From the NCBI RefSeq assembly GCF_020379485.1, contig NC_063448.1, positions 43,905,218-43,969,217 on the forward strand: 64,000 bases of DNA, in the 5' to 3' direction. The notes beneath the pieces are model-generated. The model was given only the letters and a program-made list of their open reading frames with translations. It ran no database searches and was not told where the DNA came from. Made by a program: the position numbers and the translations under genes. Shown here one piece after another: positions 10,595 to 23,036 of this stretch (positions are counted from its first letter, which is position 1; each line of letters begins with the position of its first letter). Source of the DNA: Brassica napus (lineage: Eukaryota > Streptophyta > Magnoliopsida > Brassicales > Brassicaceae).

Positions 10595-11072
10595 TGTTGG
10601 ACCCAATTTTGGGTAATACCTTAACGGGCCGCGATCAAAGACATGGACCTTAGGGAGCTGAAGCCCATAGCAAATGGTCGAGTTCGAAGACGAGTCGTCG
10701 AGGTCGTCGGAGATCGCAGAACAAGAGACGAAGATCTCGGAACCGTTACGAACATCATGAGGTCGACTTACTATAAAGGAAGAAGAAGGGACATGAAGAT
10801 GGATAGGTGGAAAACCCTAGAGAGAGCTACACACATACATCGACCTTGTTTTCTCCTGTTCTTAGATCCTTTTATTTACCGATCTAACTTGTGTAATTCG
10901 ATCAAGTTCAACTTATTGTATTTGATCATATTCATCAATAAAGTCCATTTTTGCCTACTAGAAACTATTAACATCGTTTTGTTTTAAAGATATCGTTGCC
11001 TACATCTTTTGCCTTCCCTAGATCAAACTCCCGATCACTATCAAATACTTAGTGTAGATTTTAAGTTCTACA
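10595..11072 (+). repeat. Tat-like 5' LTR
   Basis: It runs from TGTTGGACCC to TTCTACA and is a direct copy of 16803-17265. It has the likely TATA signal ACTATAAAGG at about 10768-10780. Confidence 0.9.
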
Positions 11073-11075
11073 TTT

Positions 11076-11092
11076 TGGCGCCGACTGTGGGG
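11076..11092 (+). other. Primer binding site (TGGCGCC type)
   Basis: TGGCGCCGACTGTGGGG begins three bases after the LTR end. This form is typical of Tat-type gypsy elements. Confidence 0.85.
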
Positions 11093-11149
11093 GAGATAAA
11101 CGAAAAATATATTTGCTAAGAAACCGATCTAAGTTTCCTAAGCACGACT

Positions 11150-13322
11150 ATGGATCCTAACCAGACCACCGGAACCGCGCCTTCAAGAGTCAACGACATC
11201 GATCCTGTCGGGCCCGACTCGGGAACCGGAGTGACACCAACTGGGTTAATGGGAGCCAATGACGCGACCAAAACAGCCCAGACACAACGAATCCCTCCAA
11301 TCGGGACTTCGAGTCAAGATCGATCTCTTTCGATCAACAAGACGTCAATCCCGGAACGAGCTGGAGCTCGAGTCTGGAACCGCCCCAGAGACAGACAATC
11401 CTCCGATGACCTGACCCTATCTCAATCCAGACCGATTTCGCCGACTCCTCTAGCCCAAACTCGAGGAGAACTAACCAAACATCGAGGAATGTTGACGACT
11501 CTAAACGACGAAATTCGTGGTCAAAGGATCGCCAATCAAACCATTGCTAACAGACTGGGCCAAGCTGAAAGGGAACTTGCAGAGCATCGAGCTGCAAACA
11601 TTCAAGAAAGAAATTAAATGCCCCTCGATCTTTTAAGAGCGACGTCAAACCCCCAAAGCACCGGACTGTTCGGTACTCCAGAGATCCCAAGCGCTCGATC
11701 TGGACGCTACACGGGAGAAAATTCACAATGACCCCCGCCGCAAGGCATGACCCATCGAAGCTTAAGCTACAGTGGATTGGACGAAATCGACACTGGGCTC
11801 CAACGCCCACGAAGCACTCCGATCCAATTCCAGAACGGATCAAGGGAAAGGCAAGGGGGAGCCAAGGACACGGATCCCACCATCGAACCATTCTATCTCC
11901 GAGAATCGAACTCCATCCGCAACGAGGACCTTCCATCAAGCGGGATTCGATAACCTAACGGAACAAGCTCGGAGACACGATCTTCGCGGTCCCGTCAATA
12001 TCGACCCCCGAAGGGAAGACTTAGGGATCCCGAGCGAAACTGGGACGTTTCAGAATTATATCGAAAAGAACGACGCCGAGCTCAAAAGGATACATGCGAT
12101 CGTGCATATGGCAACGAGCTCTGCCCCCGATATCGACATGGTCATCGAGGAAACGAGAAAGACTCCATTCACAAACATAATTGCCAGCGTAAGGCTGCAT
12201 CTCGTCGGGAAACTGAAATTCCCGGAATACTCCGGAAACACAGACCCGAAGGCCCATGTACGAGCCTTCCATTTAGCGATATCAAGAGCACACCTCACCG
12301 ACGACGAAAAAGAAGCAGGTTACTGCCGCTTCTTCGCCGAGAACCTCACCGGGGCCGCCCTCGAGTGGTTCGCAGGACTAGAAGAAAATTCAATCGACAA
12401 TTTCACCCAGTTGGTATCTATGTTCCTCAAACAGTACTCAGTCTTCTTAGAGACAAGAGTTACCGAAGCAGATCTCTGGAATCTTAAACAAGCGCCTTTC
12501 GAGCCATTAAGAGCATACATAAACAAATTTCGAGAAATCAAGGCCAAGATCTCACATCCGAACGAGGTCGTTGCCCTCGCGGCATTAAAGAATGGCGCCT
12601 GGTTCTCATCCAAATTCAGGGAAGAATTGGCAGTACGAGCACCTGTCTCATTGGATGACGCCCCACACCTAGCCTCTTATTTTGCCACCCACGAGGAGGA
12701 GGTCGCAGCCTTGAAAGAACAGTACAACGCGAACAAGAACAACGCAACCAAAAAGCCTGCTACTCCTAAAGAGCCAACCACCAAAGGGCAACATTCCTAT
12801 GCAATAAATAATTTGCCGCAAAAGTCTTCAACATACGACCTCAGAAAATATTGTGCCTCCCATGATCGCAACGATCACTCGACTGAAAAATGTCGAGCCG
12901 CACTTCACAATCAAAACGAAAATAAGAAAACCACTGAAGAAACCAGAGAAGAAGAAGAAGAGCCAGTGACTTCGAAATCCAACCGAAAGGCCAAAGTCCC
13001 AACAAACAAAAGAGGCAGGGAGATCGAGCAGGAATCACCGAGCTCTCCACCCCCAGCTCCGAAGAAAAGAGTCGACATGATTTCGTGGGGGCCAAATAAC
13101 AACGCAACCGACAAAATCAAGAACCAGACCGAAGGGAAAATTCGTTTCAAGATCACAATAGCAATCCGCACATTGGAAAACACCGATGAAGCCACTCCCC
13201 CTCCCAGTGTCACTCAGTACAACCCAGACACAGAGTCACTTCGCGGAAAAATTCCCAACTTCAAACGAAAGAACAAAATGACCAAAATTCGCGAGCCATT
13301 AGAAACACCGATCGCCCTATAG
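11150..13322 (+). pseudogene. Tat-like gag (frameshifted)
   Basis: An N-terminal frame, 11150-11617, begins MDPNQTTGTAPSR and ends in a coiled-coil-like, Arg/Glu-rich stretch. The main frame 11772-13322 holds the Retrotrans_gag domain (KLKFPEYSGNTDPKAHVRAF, CRFFAENLTGAALEWFAGL, LYxFKQAPFEPL-like segment, VAALKNGAWFSSKFREEL). A His/Cys-containing remnant (YCASHDRNDHSTEKC) and a basic tail follow. The two frames differ, so at least one indel lies between 11617 and 11772. Comparable disruptions separate gag from protease at 13322-13510. Confidence 0.8.
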
Positions 13323-13504
13323 ATTCAAAAAAAGACAGAATACAAACCCTTAATTGCAATCTGTCTGGGGGGCAGAAACACTACCAACCACCACTGACTA
13401 AGAGATGAAATCTCCCGCCCCACAATAAAGGCAAAAAACGAATCGACTTCATTTACGGAGGCTCCAAGTTCTGCAATTCATTCAACTCGATCAAAGGGTA
13501 CCAA

Positions 13505-14125
13505 CGAAGAGCCGAAAACAGCGTAGGAATATGAGAGCCCCTATCAGGTACCTATTATGAAATCACCTTCGACGAAAATGAGACCACAAATCTCGATAAA
13601 CCACACGACGATGCTCTCGTAATACGACTCGACGTCGGCGGATGTGAACTATCTCGAGTAATGATCGACACCGGAAGCTCGGCCGATGTCCTCTTATACG
13701 ACGCGTTCAAAAGAATGAGATTCACCAAAACACTCCTAAAACAAGAACGAACACCCCTCATCGGATTCACAGGAGATACCACCTATTCCCTCGGGTCAAT
13801 CGAACTCGTAGTAACCGCCAGAGAAATTAGGAAAATCATAGAATTCATCGTAATAGACCGTCCAGCCCCGTTCAACGCAATCCTTGGGAAGCCTTGGCTA
13901 TATACCATGAAGGCAGTTCCTTCAACATATCACCAATACCTGAAATTCCCAACCCCGAAAGGAGTCGAGACTATCAGAGGAAGTCAGAAGAGCTTCAGAA
14001 CATGCTACCTCGCAAGCTTCAAAGACATCGAGCAACACCCTAGCCGAGCGGCCAAAACCAACGACAAACGTACCCATGTACACGAACCACCGACCAACAG
14101 ACCCTGTCTCAGGGAAAATAATTGA
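13505..14125 (+). pseudogene. Tat-like aspartic protease
   Basis: The frame carries YYEITFDENET and then the protease active site MIDTGSSADVLLYDAF, the flap-side GSIELVV, and FNAILGKPWL. It ends at 14123-14125. The active-site DTGSS is intact. No reverse transcriptase follows, which marks where the autonomous pol has been lost. The upstream boundary is set by loss of frame near 13500. Confidence 0.75.
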
Positions 14126-14618
14126 ACTACGTGATGACTAGATCCCTCGTTGAGGGTACGTAGGCAACTCACGACACGAGTCCAGTCACCCTCCAACAAC
14201 AAAAGCTCGAAGTAAGCATACCACAGCACCCGGGAAACAACGACGCGACAATACTCAGACAGTCTTCTTTTCCTAAACCTGTAATAAAACAAAACCCAAC
14301 ATCTTAATAAATACAGTTCTTAGATTTTGCAGCTCAAGGATATCAGACTACCTATATCTACAAATCGCAAAACCATTACAGTTGACCAAAAACCAAGACC
14401 TTGATCAAGTCTTCGGTTGCGGCCAACTCCGCCAATAAGCGCGATAAAGTTAGATAATATAATCTTTTGTTACACCAAAACAGTCGATAAAAGTATCCAT
14501 AGCATAAACTCAAAAATAACAGCCAAACAAATCGGGACTCACGATCCACTCTTTATTAATAAATAATAAATAAAGCAACAAAAGCTAAAAGGAAAAACAG
14601 AACAAAAAACCCCTAAAG

Positions 14619-16460
14619 CTACTCTTCGATGTCGAATTTGCCATCCTCGAACTGACCACCCGAGCACTTCGTCACGTCATCCGCACCATTCGCCGCAGAA
14701 GAGTCCCTAGCAAAGAAATCTTCTGGCAGATCCTCCGAAATTTGAGGCAAATTGAGCTTCCCAACGGAAAAATCCAAAACCGCCATCACATCGAGCTCGG
14801 GTCCGAGCTCGACCTCCTTTGTTCGAAGTCGCAACAACTTGTCCAAGGCCAAGAAGCAAGCAGACATCTAGCAGGTTTGAAGTGCTTCACCAAGTGAGCA
14901 ACACTGTCTGAATCTTCCGTAATAGGGCAATCCTTAGAGTGTGAGAACTGCCAATGAAACGGTTTAGCAACAGCCACTTCACCTGAGACACCGAGACGAT
15001 GGTCCGAGCCATTCGTCTTTGCCTTCTTCAGGGGGCGGTCACGCCCCTCGGAACCTGTTGGGCTACTCGACTTAACACGAGCAACAAACTTTTCACCCTC
15101 GAGGTCCTTGGCCTCTTGGGTTGAAGCCCGCAAAAGTCGGGTCTCCTCACGAAGAACTTCTGTGAGCGCTTCACTCACGTCTCTGGATCGAATGCATTCC
15201 ACATTAGCACTACCAGTTCGAGTTCGTACCCTATCAGAATCGCGGGGGTTTGATCTTCTCGAAGCCATGTTCTGTTGACAAGCAAAAATTAAAATTAGAA
15301 CGACATACTATCGTAAGTCCCAGAACAAAGCAAAGCTTTATAAGGATCAAGGCCCCGCCGTATCTCAACGACCCAAACAAAGAAAATCTCGAAGGTTAAA
15401 AAAAAGGAGAGATATTTCGAAACATCATGCTTATCCGTTAAGAATATCCAAGATACCACGATCAGAGATCGCGAAAAACAAAAGACGTTAGACAAAAAAA
15501 AAAAAAAAAAAAATCTAACTAGAAGCTGAATCATCGGGGACAGACGACCCCCGACCTGATCCGCCGAATCATCTGAGACTTGAGGAAGATCGAGCTCGGA
15601 GATCGACCAATCCGGCACGGCGGTTGAAGCGATGAGATCCTCACAATCTCCTTCGATCTCCTTTAAACGAGCAAGCTCTGCGTCCTCAGAACCCCCAACC
15701 AAAGGAGCCCTGTCGGTCCCCTCCAGCATAGCAAAAATGGCTCGAATCCGAGCTTGGTCAAACGTTGACCAGTTCGAACGATCTCTCCGAAGAATCCCGA
15801 TCAGACCATGAATCTCATCTGACATCGAGGAGCTTCCAGAAGGAGCTGAATCGATCGAAGAAAATCGAAAAGTTGAGTCACCAATTCCCCGAATTGAAGA
15901 ATCGAAAAAAAGATAAAACAAAACTAACTGATATTCTCGGCCCAACGCCGAGGAAGCCGAGAGAAGTCGAATTCACCCATAGACGACCGATCCATCTTGA
16001 AAACAAAAAACTGTCCGCGCCACTTTTCATCGCGATAAGGAATGTCTTCGATGACGTGGCGACATGGGCGTGGAGACACGAGGAAGGTACCAGGGTTCTG
16101 CTGGTTCTGCTTCACCAGAACGAGCTGTCGGAACTCACTAAGGCCAAAAGAAAGACCTTTCTCCCTAGCCTTAACCAAGAAGGCGATAAGATGCCTAAGA
16201 AAGTTTGGAAGGATCTGAGTAAGCGATAACCCAAGCTCCGCCAGAATCTCAAGTATTGGCTCCGGGATCGGGAAGATAAGACCACAAGAGTGAAAGAAAG
16301 AAAGATAGGCTCCGTAGTAGCCTTCTCGCACGGTTTCGGGAGTCTCATGCGTACCGGCCAAATCAAGAACGACGGTGCGATCGACCCCGTACGTCTTGTA
16401 AAGGTCCTCAAGATCATCGGCTTTAGTAGATGGACGAGGAAAATTGAACGACGAAGACAT
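14619..16460 (-). CDS. Antisense intron-containing ORF of the Tat-like element (Transposase_28-like)
   Basis: Exon A, 16460-15929, encodes MSSSFNFPRPSTKADDLEDL and a domain with SFFHSCGLIFPIPEPILEI, LPNFLRHLIAFLVKARE and GQFFVFK. This resembles the Putative gypsy type transposon domain (Transposase_28, PF04195). A donor at 15928 (GTTAGT) and the acceptor GATGTCAG before 15818 join it in phase to exon B (ending near 15520), with IHGLIGILRRDRSNW and LARLKEIEGD. A further acceptor TTGTCAACAG before 15271 opens exon C (MASRRSNPRDSDRVR). Exon C has a frame change near 14867 and ends at 14619. A TATATA stretch lies at about 16551-16558, roughly 90 bases upstream of the ATG. Its role is unknown. The splice sites are inferred by eye. 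Confidence 0.6.
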
Positions 16461-16802
16461 GTCGAGCTCAACGAACAGAGAATTTCAGAGCAAAGAAAAG
16501 AGACGAGAAAGAGGAAACGAAATTGAGGCAAAAAAGAAGGTCCTCTACGTATATATAAACCACCTTAACGGCTCCATCATCGCTTTCAAGAAAAACAATG
16601 ATGACCTAGTCTACGCCCTAGCGGCGGCTAAGATAGCCGTTACAGATTAAAATAATAATAAGAAAACGCGCCAACAAACGGCTTTTTTCAAAGCCATCAT
16701 TAAATTGAATCCGAGCGATATCGGTTACCAAGTGACGAGACACGGGTTAAATGATAACCGCCTCTTTTCTTTTTGATCAAATCAAAAGAGGCAGGGGGAA
16801 AA

Positions 16803-17265
16803 TGTTGGACCCAATTTTGGGTAATACCTTAACGGGCCGCGATCAAAGACATGGGCCTTAGAGAGCTGAAGCCCATAGCAAATGGTCGAGTTCGAAGACG
16901 AGTCGTCGAAGTCGTCGGAGATCGCGGAACAAGAGACGAAGATTTTGGAACCGTTATGAACATCACGATGTCGACTTACTATAAAGGAAGAAGAAGGGAC
17001 ATGGAGAGGGATAGGTGGAAAACCCTAGAGAGCTACACACATACATCGATCTTGTTTTCTCCTGCTCTTAGATCCTTTTATTTACCGATCTCATTTGTGT
17101 AATTCGATCTAATTCAACTTATTGTATTCGATCCTATTCATCTTTGCCTATTGGAAACTGTTAACATCGTTGTGTTATAAAGATATTGTTGCATACATCT
17201 TTTGTTTTCCCTAGATCAAACTCCCGATCTCTGTCAAATATTTAGTATAGATTTTTGGTTTTACA
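16803..17265 (+). repeat. Tat-like 3' LTR
   Basis: It is a direct copy of the 5' LTR, preceded by a purine tract and followed by the target duplication ATTAT. Confidence 0.9.
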
Positions 17266-17270
17266 ATTAT

Positions 17271-18101
17271 CATCTACAGTTGCGGATGATTTTAGATTTG
17301 GATTAGTAGACCGCGACATAGCTGATTTGAGTTAAGCGAAACTATTTTAGGAAATATTCAATCTGAATATTTTTGTTCGAATCGGGTTGGTAATCAGATC
17401 TCGGATAGAATTAATATATTTGTAAATGAACTTAAAAGAAGTTTTATAATCAACAATAAATACATACGTAATAACCTGAAGATATTTTAATGTGAAAATT
17501 AGTAACGTTTGAAGCGTGAGAATAGAAAGACAAACAGCATGTGAATGTCTTTGAAATTCGTTTTGAATGGTCAAACGAGCGAGCGAAGAAGAGAAAAAAA
17601 AACGCATACGCGTTAACTTTTTCAGTGTGATAGTGGTTACAGCTAAGGTAGGGCTTATTTAAAAAGTATAAAAGTTCTCTTGGTCGATGAAAACCTACTA
17701 ATGACGCATCTGTGTACTATAAATTCGATGGTAGGGACACTAAGACCCACGTGTAACTCTCTAGTACTTATATTGGTCGTTCTTAATGACGAAGTGGTTG
17801 TCCTTGTATAATCAAATAAAGAACCGTTGTTTCGTCCTTTTAGTTCTTTTTAGTTTTCACTTTTCAGTATTACTAATCAAATTCTATCAACCCCAAAACT
17901 TTTTAAAATCAAAGTTACAAGAAGAGTGTGAACTCAAGGCATGTTGGTCACCCAAAGGGCCAAACATATAGTGGACTTGTAGATTATGATAACCAACAAG
18001 TCAGCAACTAGTTCAAGTTGGCATCCAAACAATCACAAGTAGGTATTCAATTAACTTTCTAGGAGTTAAAAGTCAAGAATCTATCTTTGTATAATATTTA
18101 A
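17271..18101. other. Intergenic sequence
   Basis: I see no gene or element ends. Open frames here are short and unconserved. Confidence 0.4.
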
Positions 18102-18110
18102 TAGTCTCAC

Positions 18111-18779
18111 ATAGGACTGGGCAAAAAACCCGGATCCGAAGAACCGAACCGAACCCGATCCGAAAAAGTAGTACCGAACCCGAACCGAAATTGATTAAAT
18201 ATCCGAACGGATTCAAAATTTTGATATCTAAAGAACCGAAACTGAGCCCGATCCGAACCGAAATATCTCGGGTACCCGAATGTAACCGAAATAGATTTAT
18301 ATACCTAAATATATTACTTATTTTTAGATTTAATATATATTAAAAATATCCAAAATATATAAGATACTTTTAAGTTGTCTAAAATACTTGAAAATATACA
18401 TAAATAGTCAAAAGTAAATGACTAAAATATATTCAAAACAGAAAAATATTTGAAATATATATTAATTTTCTATCCAAATATTCAAAACAAACCAATTTAT
18501 ATGTTAATTTTAGGTATTTGGACATATATTATACAAATTTATATGTATTTATTATTTTGTTTTATAGATTTTGAGAAATTTTAAGCATATAATGAATATT
18601 AAAATTTTAAAATAATTTAAATGAGTTATCCGAACCCGAACCGAACACGCAAAGATCCGAACAGAACCCGAACCAAAATTTATTTATACCCGAATGGGCC
18701 TGAAATCTTTAAACCCTGAAACCCGAATACATCTGAACCAAACTCGAATAGATCTGAACCGAACCCGAATGCCTACCCT
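18111..18779. mobile_element. hAT-like element with CCGAAC-rich ends, copy 1
   Basis: Both ends, about 200 bases each, are packed with CCGAACCCGAACC-type words around an AT-rich core. The outer flanks are TAGTCTCAC (18102-18110) and TAGTCTTAC (18780-18788), a 9-bp target duplication with one mismatch. It has the same architecture as 44741-45441. There is no coding capacity. Confidence 0.55.
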
Positions 18780-20488
18780 TAGTCTTACTCTCACACAGTA
18801 TAGAGTTATATTTTCTGAGCACACAATTCGAACTACTTGAACTAAGATCCAACGAAACAAAAACGTTTTTTTAAACCAGCTAACTGAACTACTAAGATAA
18901 TCTCCAAAAAAAACTCTCTATTATAGAGTTTTCAAAACTCTATATTTGACGTTTTAATGTGTTTTTCTCCAAAAGCAAAACTTCAAATTTAACTTCAAAA
19001 TTATTTGTAATTTACACTATGGTACTTATATTTGTCATAATTAATATAAATCCATCAAATTTTTATAAATAACTAGGACATATATAAAAATATTATAGTA
19101 ATATTAATTAATAAAATCTTATACAAAAATATAAAATTATAAATAAAAATACATAGTTAAATATTAAACTACAAGAAAATACCACATTATTACATAAAAT
19201 TATTTTCTTAATGCTCCATTTTTTGTTACACAAAATTTTGTTTGGACAATATTTTAGAAGTTCCAGAGCAAATTTACTAGACTATTAGTGTTGTTGTAAT
19301 ATTTAAATTTGTTTAATAATTATGTCTTCATATATCTTTTTAAAAATATTTTTATTAATTTTTTTTTGTAGTATTCTTGTTGTCTAATTCTACTTAAAAT
19401 ATTACAAATCTTATTTTTTATGTATTAAATTTCAATTTATAAAAATAATTTTGAAATATTTAAAATACTAGGTGATTCTCCCGTGCTCATTCACGGGTAT
19501 AAATCTTTATAAATATAATATATTATAATTAATTGATATTTAATTTTGGTTTTAAATCAATTTTTAATTTATATGTATAATTTATATTAATAATATTATA
19601 TTATTTTAATTATACATATGATTTTAGATAAGTTATATCTAGTCGGTTTGGTCGGTTTTTGAGTCAACAATCAATTTATTTATCACTTGGATATATTGGA
19701 TTGCATTTATTTTCCCGAATTCAACTAAAATATTTTATTCTAATATAGCTAATTTTGATTAAATTTATTTGCATTTAGATTGGTTATTTTCTTAGATATG
19801 TAAATATATTGTTGTAAGAATATGTATAATGTAATATATATATTGTGCTTAGAACTAAATAAAAAAATAAACTGAAGTATTTGATTCAAAATTACATAAA
19901 TGAAAATAACGATAATATTTTGAAGTCTCATGCATATATATAAAACTATATTGTAACAATTAGTTAATACTTTATTTTTATTTATTAATATGTTTTGAGT
20001 CATCATGTAATTTATATGTATAAAAATAAATTGGTTCTTATTATAAAATTATATTTTCTTATTGTAGTTAGATCTTTGATTTTCGATATAAGTTGAATTA
20101 GTCGAATCACTCATGTTGTGAGTATATTGAGTTATATATATTTTTTTCAAATTTAATCTCAATTATAATTAAGTCAAATCAAATTAGTTTAATTTCTCGC
20201 ATAAATGTGCATGTATTTTCACAATATTTATCAAAAATATATGTTGATTTTTAAAAGATATTTGAAAATAAAGAGATTATCAATAGGAAATTACATACAT
20301 AAGTATAGCTGGTAAATTTTTGTAACCTCATGAATGAATATCAATATTTATAATAATTAAAATATTTTATAACTTCTAAATAATTGTATGCCTTAGATTT
20401 ATTGAAAGTTAAAATAAAATAATTTTAAATAATCTTAAAATGAGAATTTAGGTTTGCTTGGATATTTTGATTATGGGTATATTAAGTA

Positions 20489-20817
20489 GGTGTTATTGGT
20501 TGTCGTATTTTAATGGATTTGAAAATCCGAACTAAATCTAGTGTTATTGGTTCTATGATTTTCAAATCTGTATTAAAATCATGTGTTATTGGTTTAATGA
20601 TTCATAAATTCTATATCAAATCAAGTGTTATTCAATCATACGGATTTACTAATATATTTGATTTAATAATGGATTTGAATGGATTTGTTTGGATTTTTTA
20701 GTTAAAAATACAAAGACTCAAATCCGAGGAAAAACCTCCGGATTTGCATATTTTACTTGGATTTATAAATACTATATGGATTTCTAAATCAATCAAAATA
20801 TATAAACCAATAACACC
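20489..20817. mobile_element. TIR MITE nested in the Helitron
   Basis: Perfect 13-bp terminal inverted repeats GGTGTTATTGGTT (20489-20501) and AACCAATAACACC (20805-20817) bound it. The word GTGTTATTGGTT recurs internally near 20541 and 20583 in units of about 42 bases. The target duplication is not clear. Confidence 0.65.
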
Positions 20818-21203
20818 TCCTAAGTTTCCACAAACATAAAGAAAATATAAAATTAAAAAGAAACAAAATATTAAGACAACATAATTTTCTTAATAATGAT
20901 AAAGTATAATATATATATATACACCTCATTAAAAGTATATGCTATTTAAAAGGATTTTTTTAATTATTTGATCATAAAATGCTTATCATTAAAAAAATAT
21001 TATTAGGTTCTATTTTTAATATCTCTAAAAAATCAGCACTAAAATTGTGATTGCTTTTGTGAAATCATATTATATAAGTAAAATATAATTTATGGTGTTT
21101 TTTTGTTGTAATTGTACGATATTATAGTCAACTAAAGATTATGAAAAAAAAAAAACATTTCAATAATAATAATTATAAACTATTTTTAGTTAATTAAACA
21201 TAA

Positions 21204-21273
21204 ATCGGTTTATGTTATTAGTTATTTTATGTAATCAAATCGGTTTATGTTATTAGTTATTTTATGTAATCAT
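21204..21273. repeat. 35-bp tandem duplication in the Helitron
   Basis: Two units with the core ATCGGTTTATGTTATTAG start at 21204 and 21239 and are nearly identical. Confidence 0.9.
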
Positions 21274-22084
21274 CTAAGAAAATATATAGATATAAAGAAA
21301 ATGTTCCTATTACTTTGAAAATATATTTATTTTATATTGTATAAAGTATGTTTTAAAAGGAATAATATTTATTTTTTAATATCAAGATTATCTTTGTGAA
21401 CTTGTTTTTATGAAATCACATTATATAAAGAAAAGTTTCATCTAAAAAAAATATAGATATAAAGAAAGTATTTTTATTACTCTGAAAGTATAATTATTTT
21501 TTTTGTAAAAATTGTTTTAAACGGAATATTACTATTTTGTGAAATTTCCGTTTTATTGAAATCATATTATATATACACATATTTTCGTTTTTAAATTAGT
21601 TTTAAAACTTTATAAATATTTATTTTTATTATATATGTTATTTGGAAAAGTAAAATGGAAGCTAAAAAAATTAATAATAGTTTTTAAGTTTAATATTTTT
21701 AATTCAGTAAGGGTACTTCTGTAAATAACTGTTGTTAAGAATTAACATGAACGCGACACATAAGAAACTGATTTCTCAAATAATATTATAGAGATACAAA
21801 AGTTTTAAAGATTAAAACGATGAATGACAAAATACTTAAGAATTATAAATGTGATGTATAATTAATTATAAGGACCAAGATGCAAATAAAAAGATGAAAC
21901 TTCAAATTTAAAGTTCTGAGTTGTGAAACTTTAAATATGAAGTTTCACTACTCAAAACTCTAAATTTGAAGTTTTTGAATATGAAGTTTCACTAATCGAA
22001 ACTCTAAATTTGAAATTTTGAAATTCTTTTTTGGAGAGCAAAAAATTATATATTTGAAGCTATAAAGTTTTTTTTGGATATGCT

Positions 22085-22999
22085 ATAAGCCGCTCTTCTT
22101 GAGTAATTAAAGCATCAAATATCTTTGAAACCAGCAAAAAAAAAAAAATCCAATTAATTTTCACGTAAAACATATGCATGTCTAGAAATACAAGGAGAGA
22201 TCGAGAGTTGCATGAGTGGCAAGGCAAAGCAGAAAGAGAAGGACGAAGTCCATATCCAAGAAACTTAACAAGAGAATTTATTGGGCATTTTCTCTTGGGT
22301 GGTACATTCTTACAAGAACAAACTAGTGATAGGATTCAGTTATTAGGAATCCTAAGTTACCACCGCCTTAATTTCTCAAACCGAAATGGTTATGTAATTT
22401 GTCTAGACGCGACAATCAAATTGGTCGATGATTGCGATTCTTGAAATGAATGCAATCTTCATTCGTCGATATGCTCGATGATGTCTCTGTCTAATCATAC
22501 TATTCCGTCCTACAGTTTCAGCAACACGACACATAGCTTCATAATTAACAAAGACATTAGCGTTAGCGCCATGAGTCATGACGTCTATACCTTTTTAAGT
22601 TTTTTTTTAAACATCTATAACCAGTACTACTGTCTATAACCATTCATTTAAAATTTGTATATACTTAAACGAAATAAGGAACTACCGTCTAGATGCTATA
22701 TAATGGCCAGAGATCTAATATAAACTTATATATAGCTTTGGTAGCTAGTGTGAAATCAATCAAGCATTATACATTAATTATTAACTATATTGTTAATGTG
22801 ATTAGCACAGCGGCTGTTAATTTAATAGTACAAGAAAACAGTCTAAGATTTGTTAGTTTATATGCCTACTAAAATAGTGTTCTGATCCAACGTAATCAAA
22901 TCTAAATAAATAGGAAAGATCGAAAGATACAGAAATCATAGAAAACAAGAACGAAAACAAGCATATGATACATGTCTAAATAAACGAGTCAAATATATC
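22085..22999. other. Intergenic sequence upstream of HAT3.1
   Basis: An 88-codon open frame at 22178-22444 has no similarity that I recognise and no gene context. The rest is AT-rich. Confidence 0.35.
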
Positions 23000-23036
23000 A
23001 GGCCCATTAAAAATATAATTCAATATAGAGGCCCAC
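23000..23036 (+). promoter_or_regulatory. Paired GGCCCA (site II-like) motifs in the HAT3.1 promoter
   Basis: AGGCCCATT (23000-23008) and AGGCCCACT (23029-23037) lie about 60 bases upstream of the CT-rich leader that starts near 23100. Such GGCCCA words are bound by TCP factors in genes of growing cells. This is motif evidence only. Confidence 0.4.

Larger units (their letters stand above)
10595..17265 (+). mobile_element. Complete non-autonomous Ty3/gypsy (Tat-like) element with antisense gene
   Basis: LTRs of 478 bp (10595-11072) and 463 bp (16803-17265) begin TGTTGGACCC and end CA. They are flanked by the exact 5-bp target duplication ATTAT (10590-10594 and 17266-17270). The primer site TGGCGCCGACTGTGGGG (11076-11092) and polypurine tract AGAGGCAGGGGGAAAA (about 16787-16802) are intact. 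The interior has gag, protease and an antisense coding region, but no reverse transcriptase, RNase H or integrase. Gag style, primer site and the antisense ORF near the 3' LTR point to the Tat lineage. The right LTR lacks a block of about 15 bases present in the left LTR near 10935-10950. Confidence 0.9.
19468..21794 (-). mobile_element. Non-autonomous Helitron
   Basis: On the minus strand the 5' end starts TCTCTATAATATTATTTGAG with A immediately upstream (plus 21795 is T). The 3' end has the hairpin CCCGTG-AATGAG-CACGGG, followed eight bases later by CTAG, with T as the next base. This TC...hairpin...CTRR structure inserted between A and T is diagnostic of Helitrons. It is 2.3 kb long, with no RepHel coding. 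It sits inside the MITE-like element 18893-22084. Confidence 0.8.
18893..22084. mobile_element. MITE-like element split by a Helitron
   Basis: The left end reads ATCTCCAAAAAAAACTCTC. The reverse complement of the right end reads ATATCCAAAAAAAACTTTA. Both inner flanks carry the same words (AAACTTCAAATTT, AAACTCTAxATTTG), at 18920-19000 on the left and 21890-22030 on the right. The two halves form one TIR element of about 870 bp interrupted by the Helitron at 19468-21794. Terminal coordinates are approximate. Confidence 0.55.

Noticed and set aside
22178..22444. 88-codon open frame upstream of HAT3.1
   Set aside because: No recognised similarity and no gene context; kept only as an intergenic note.
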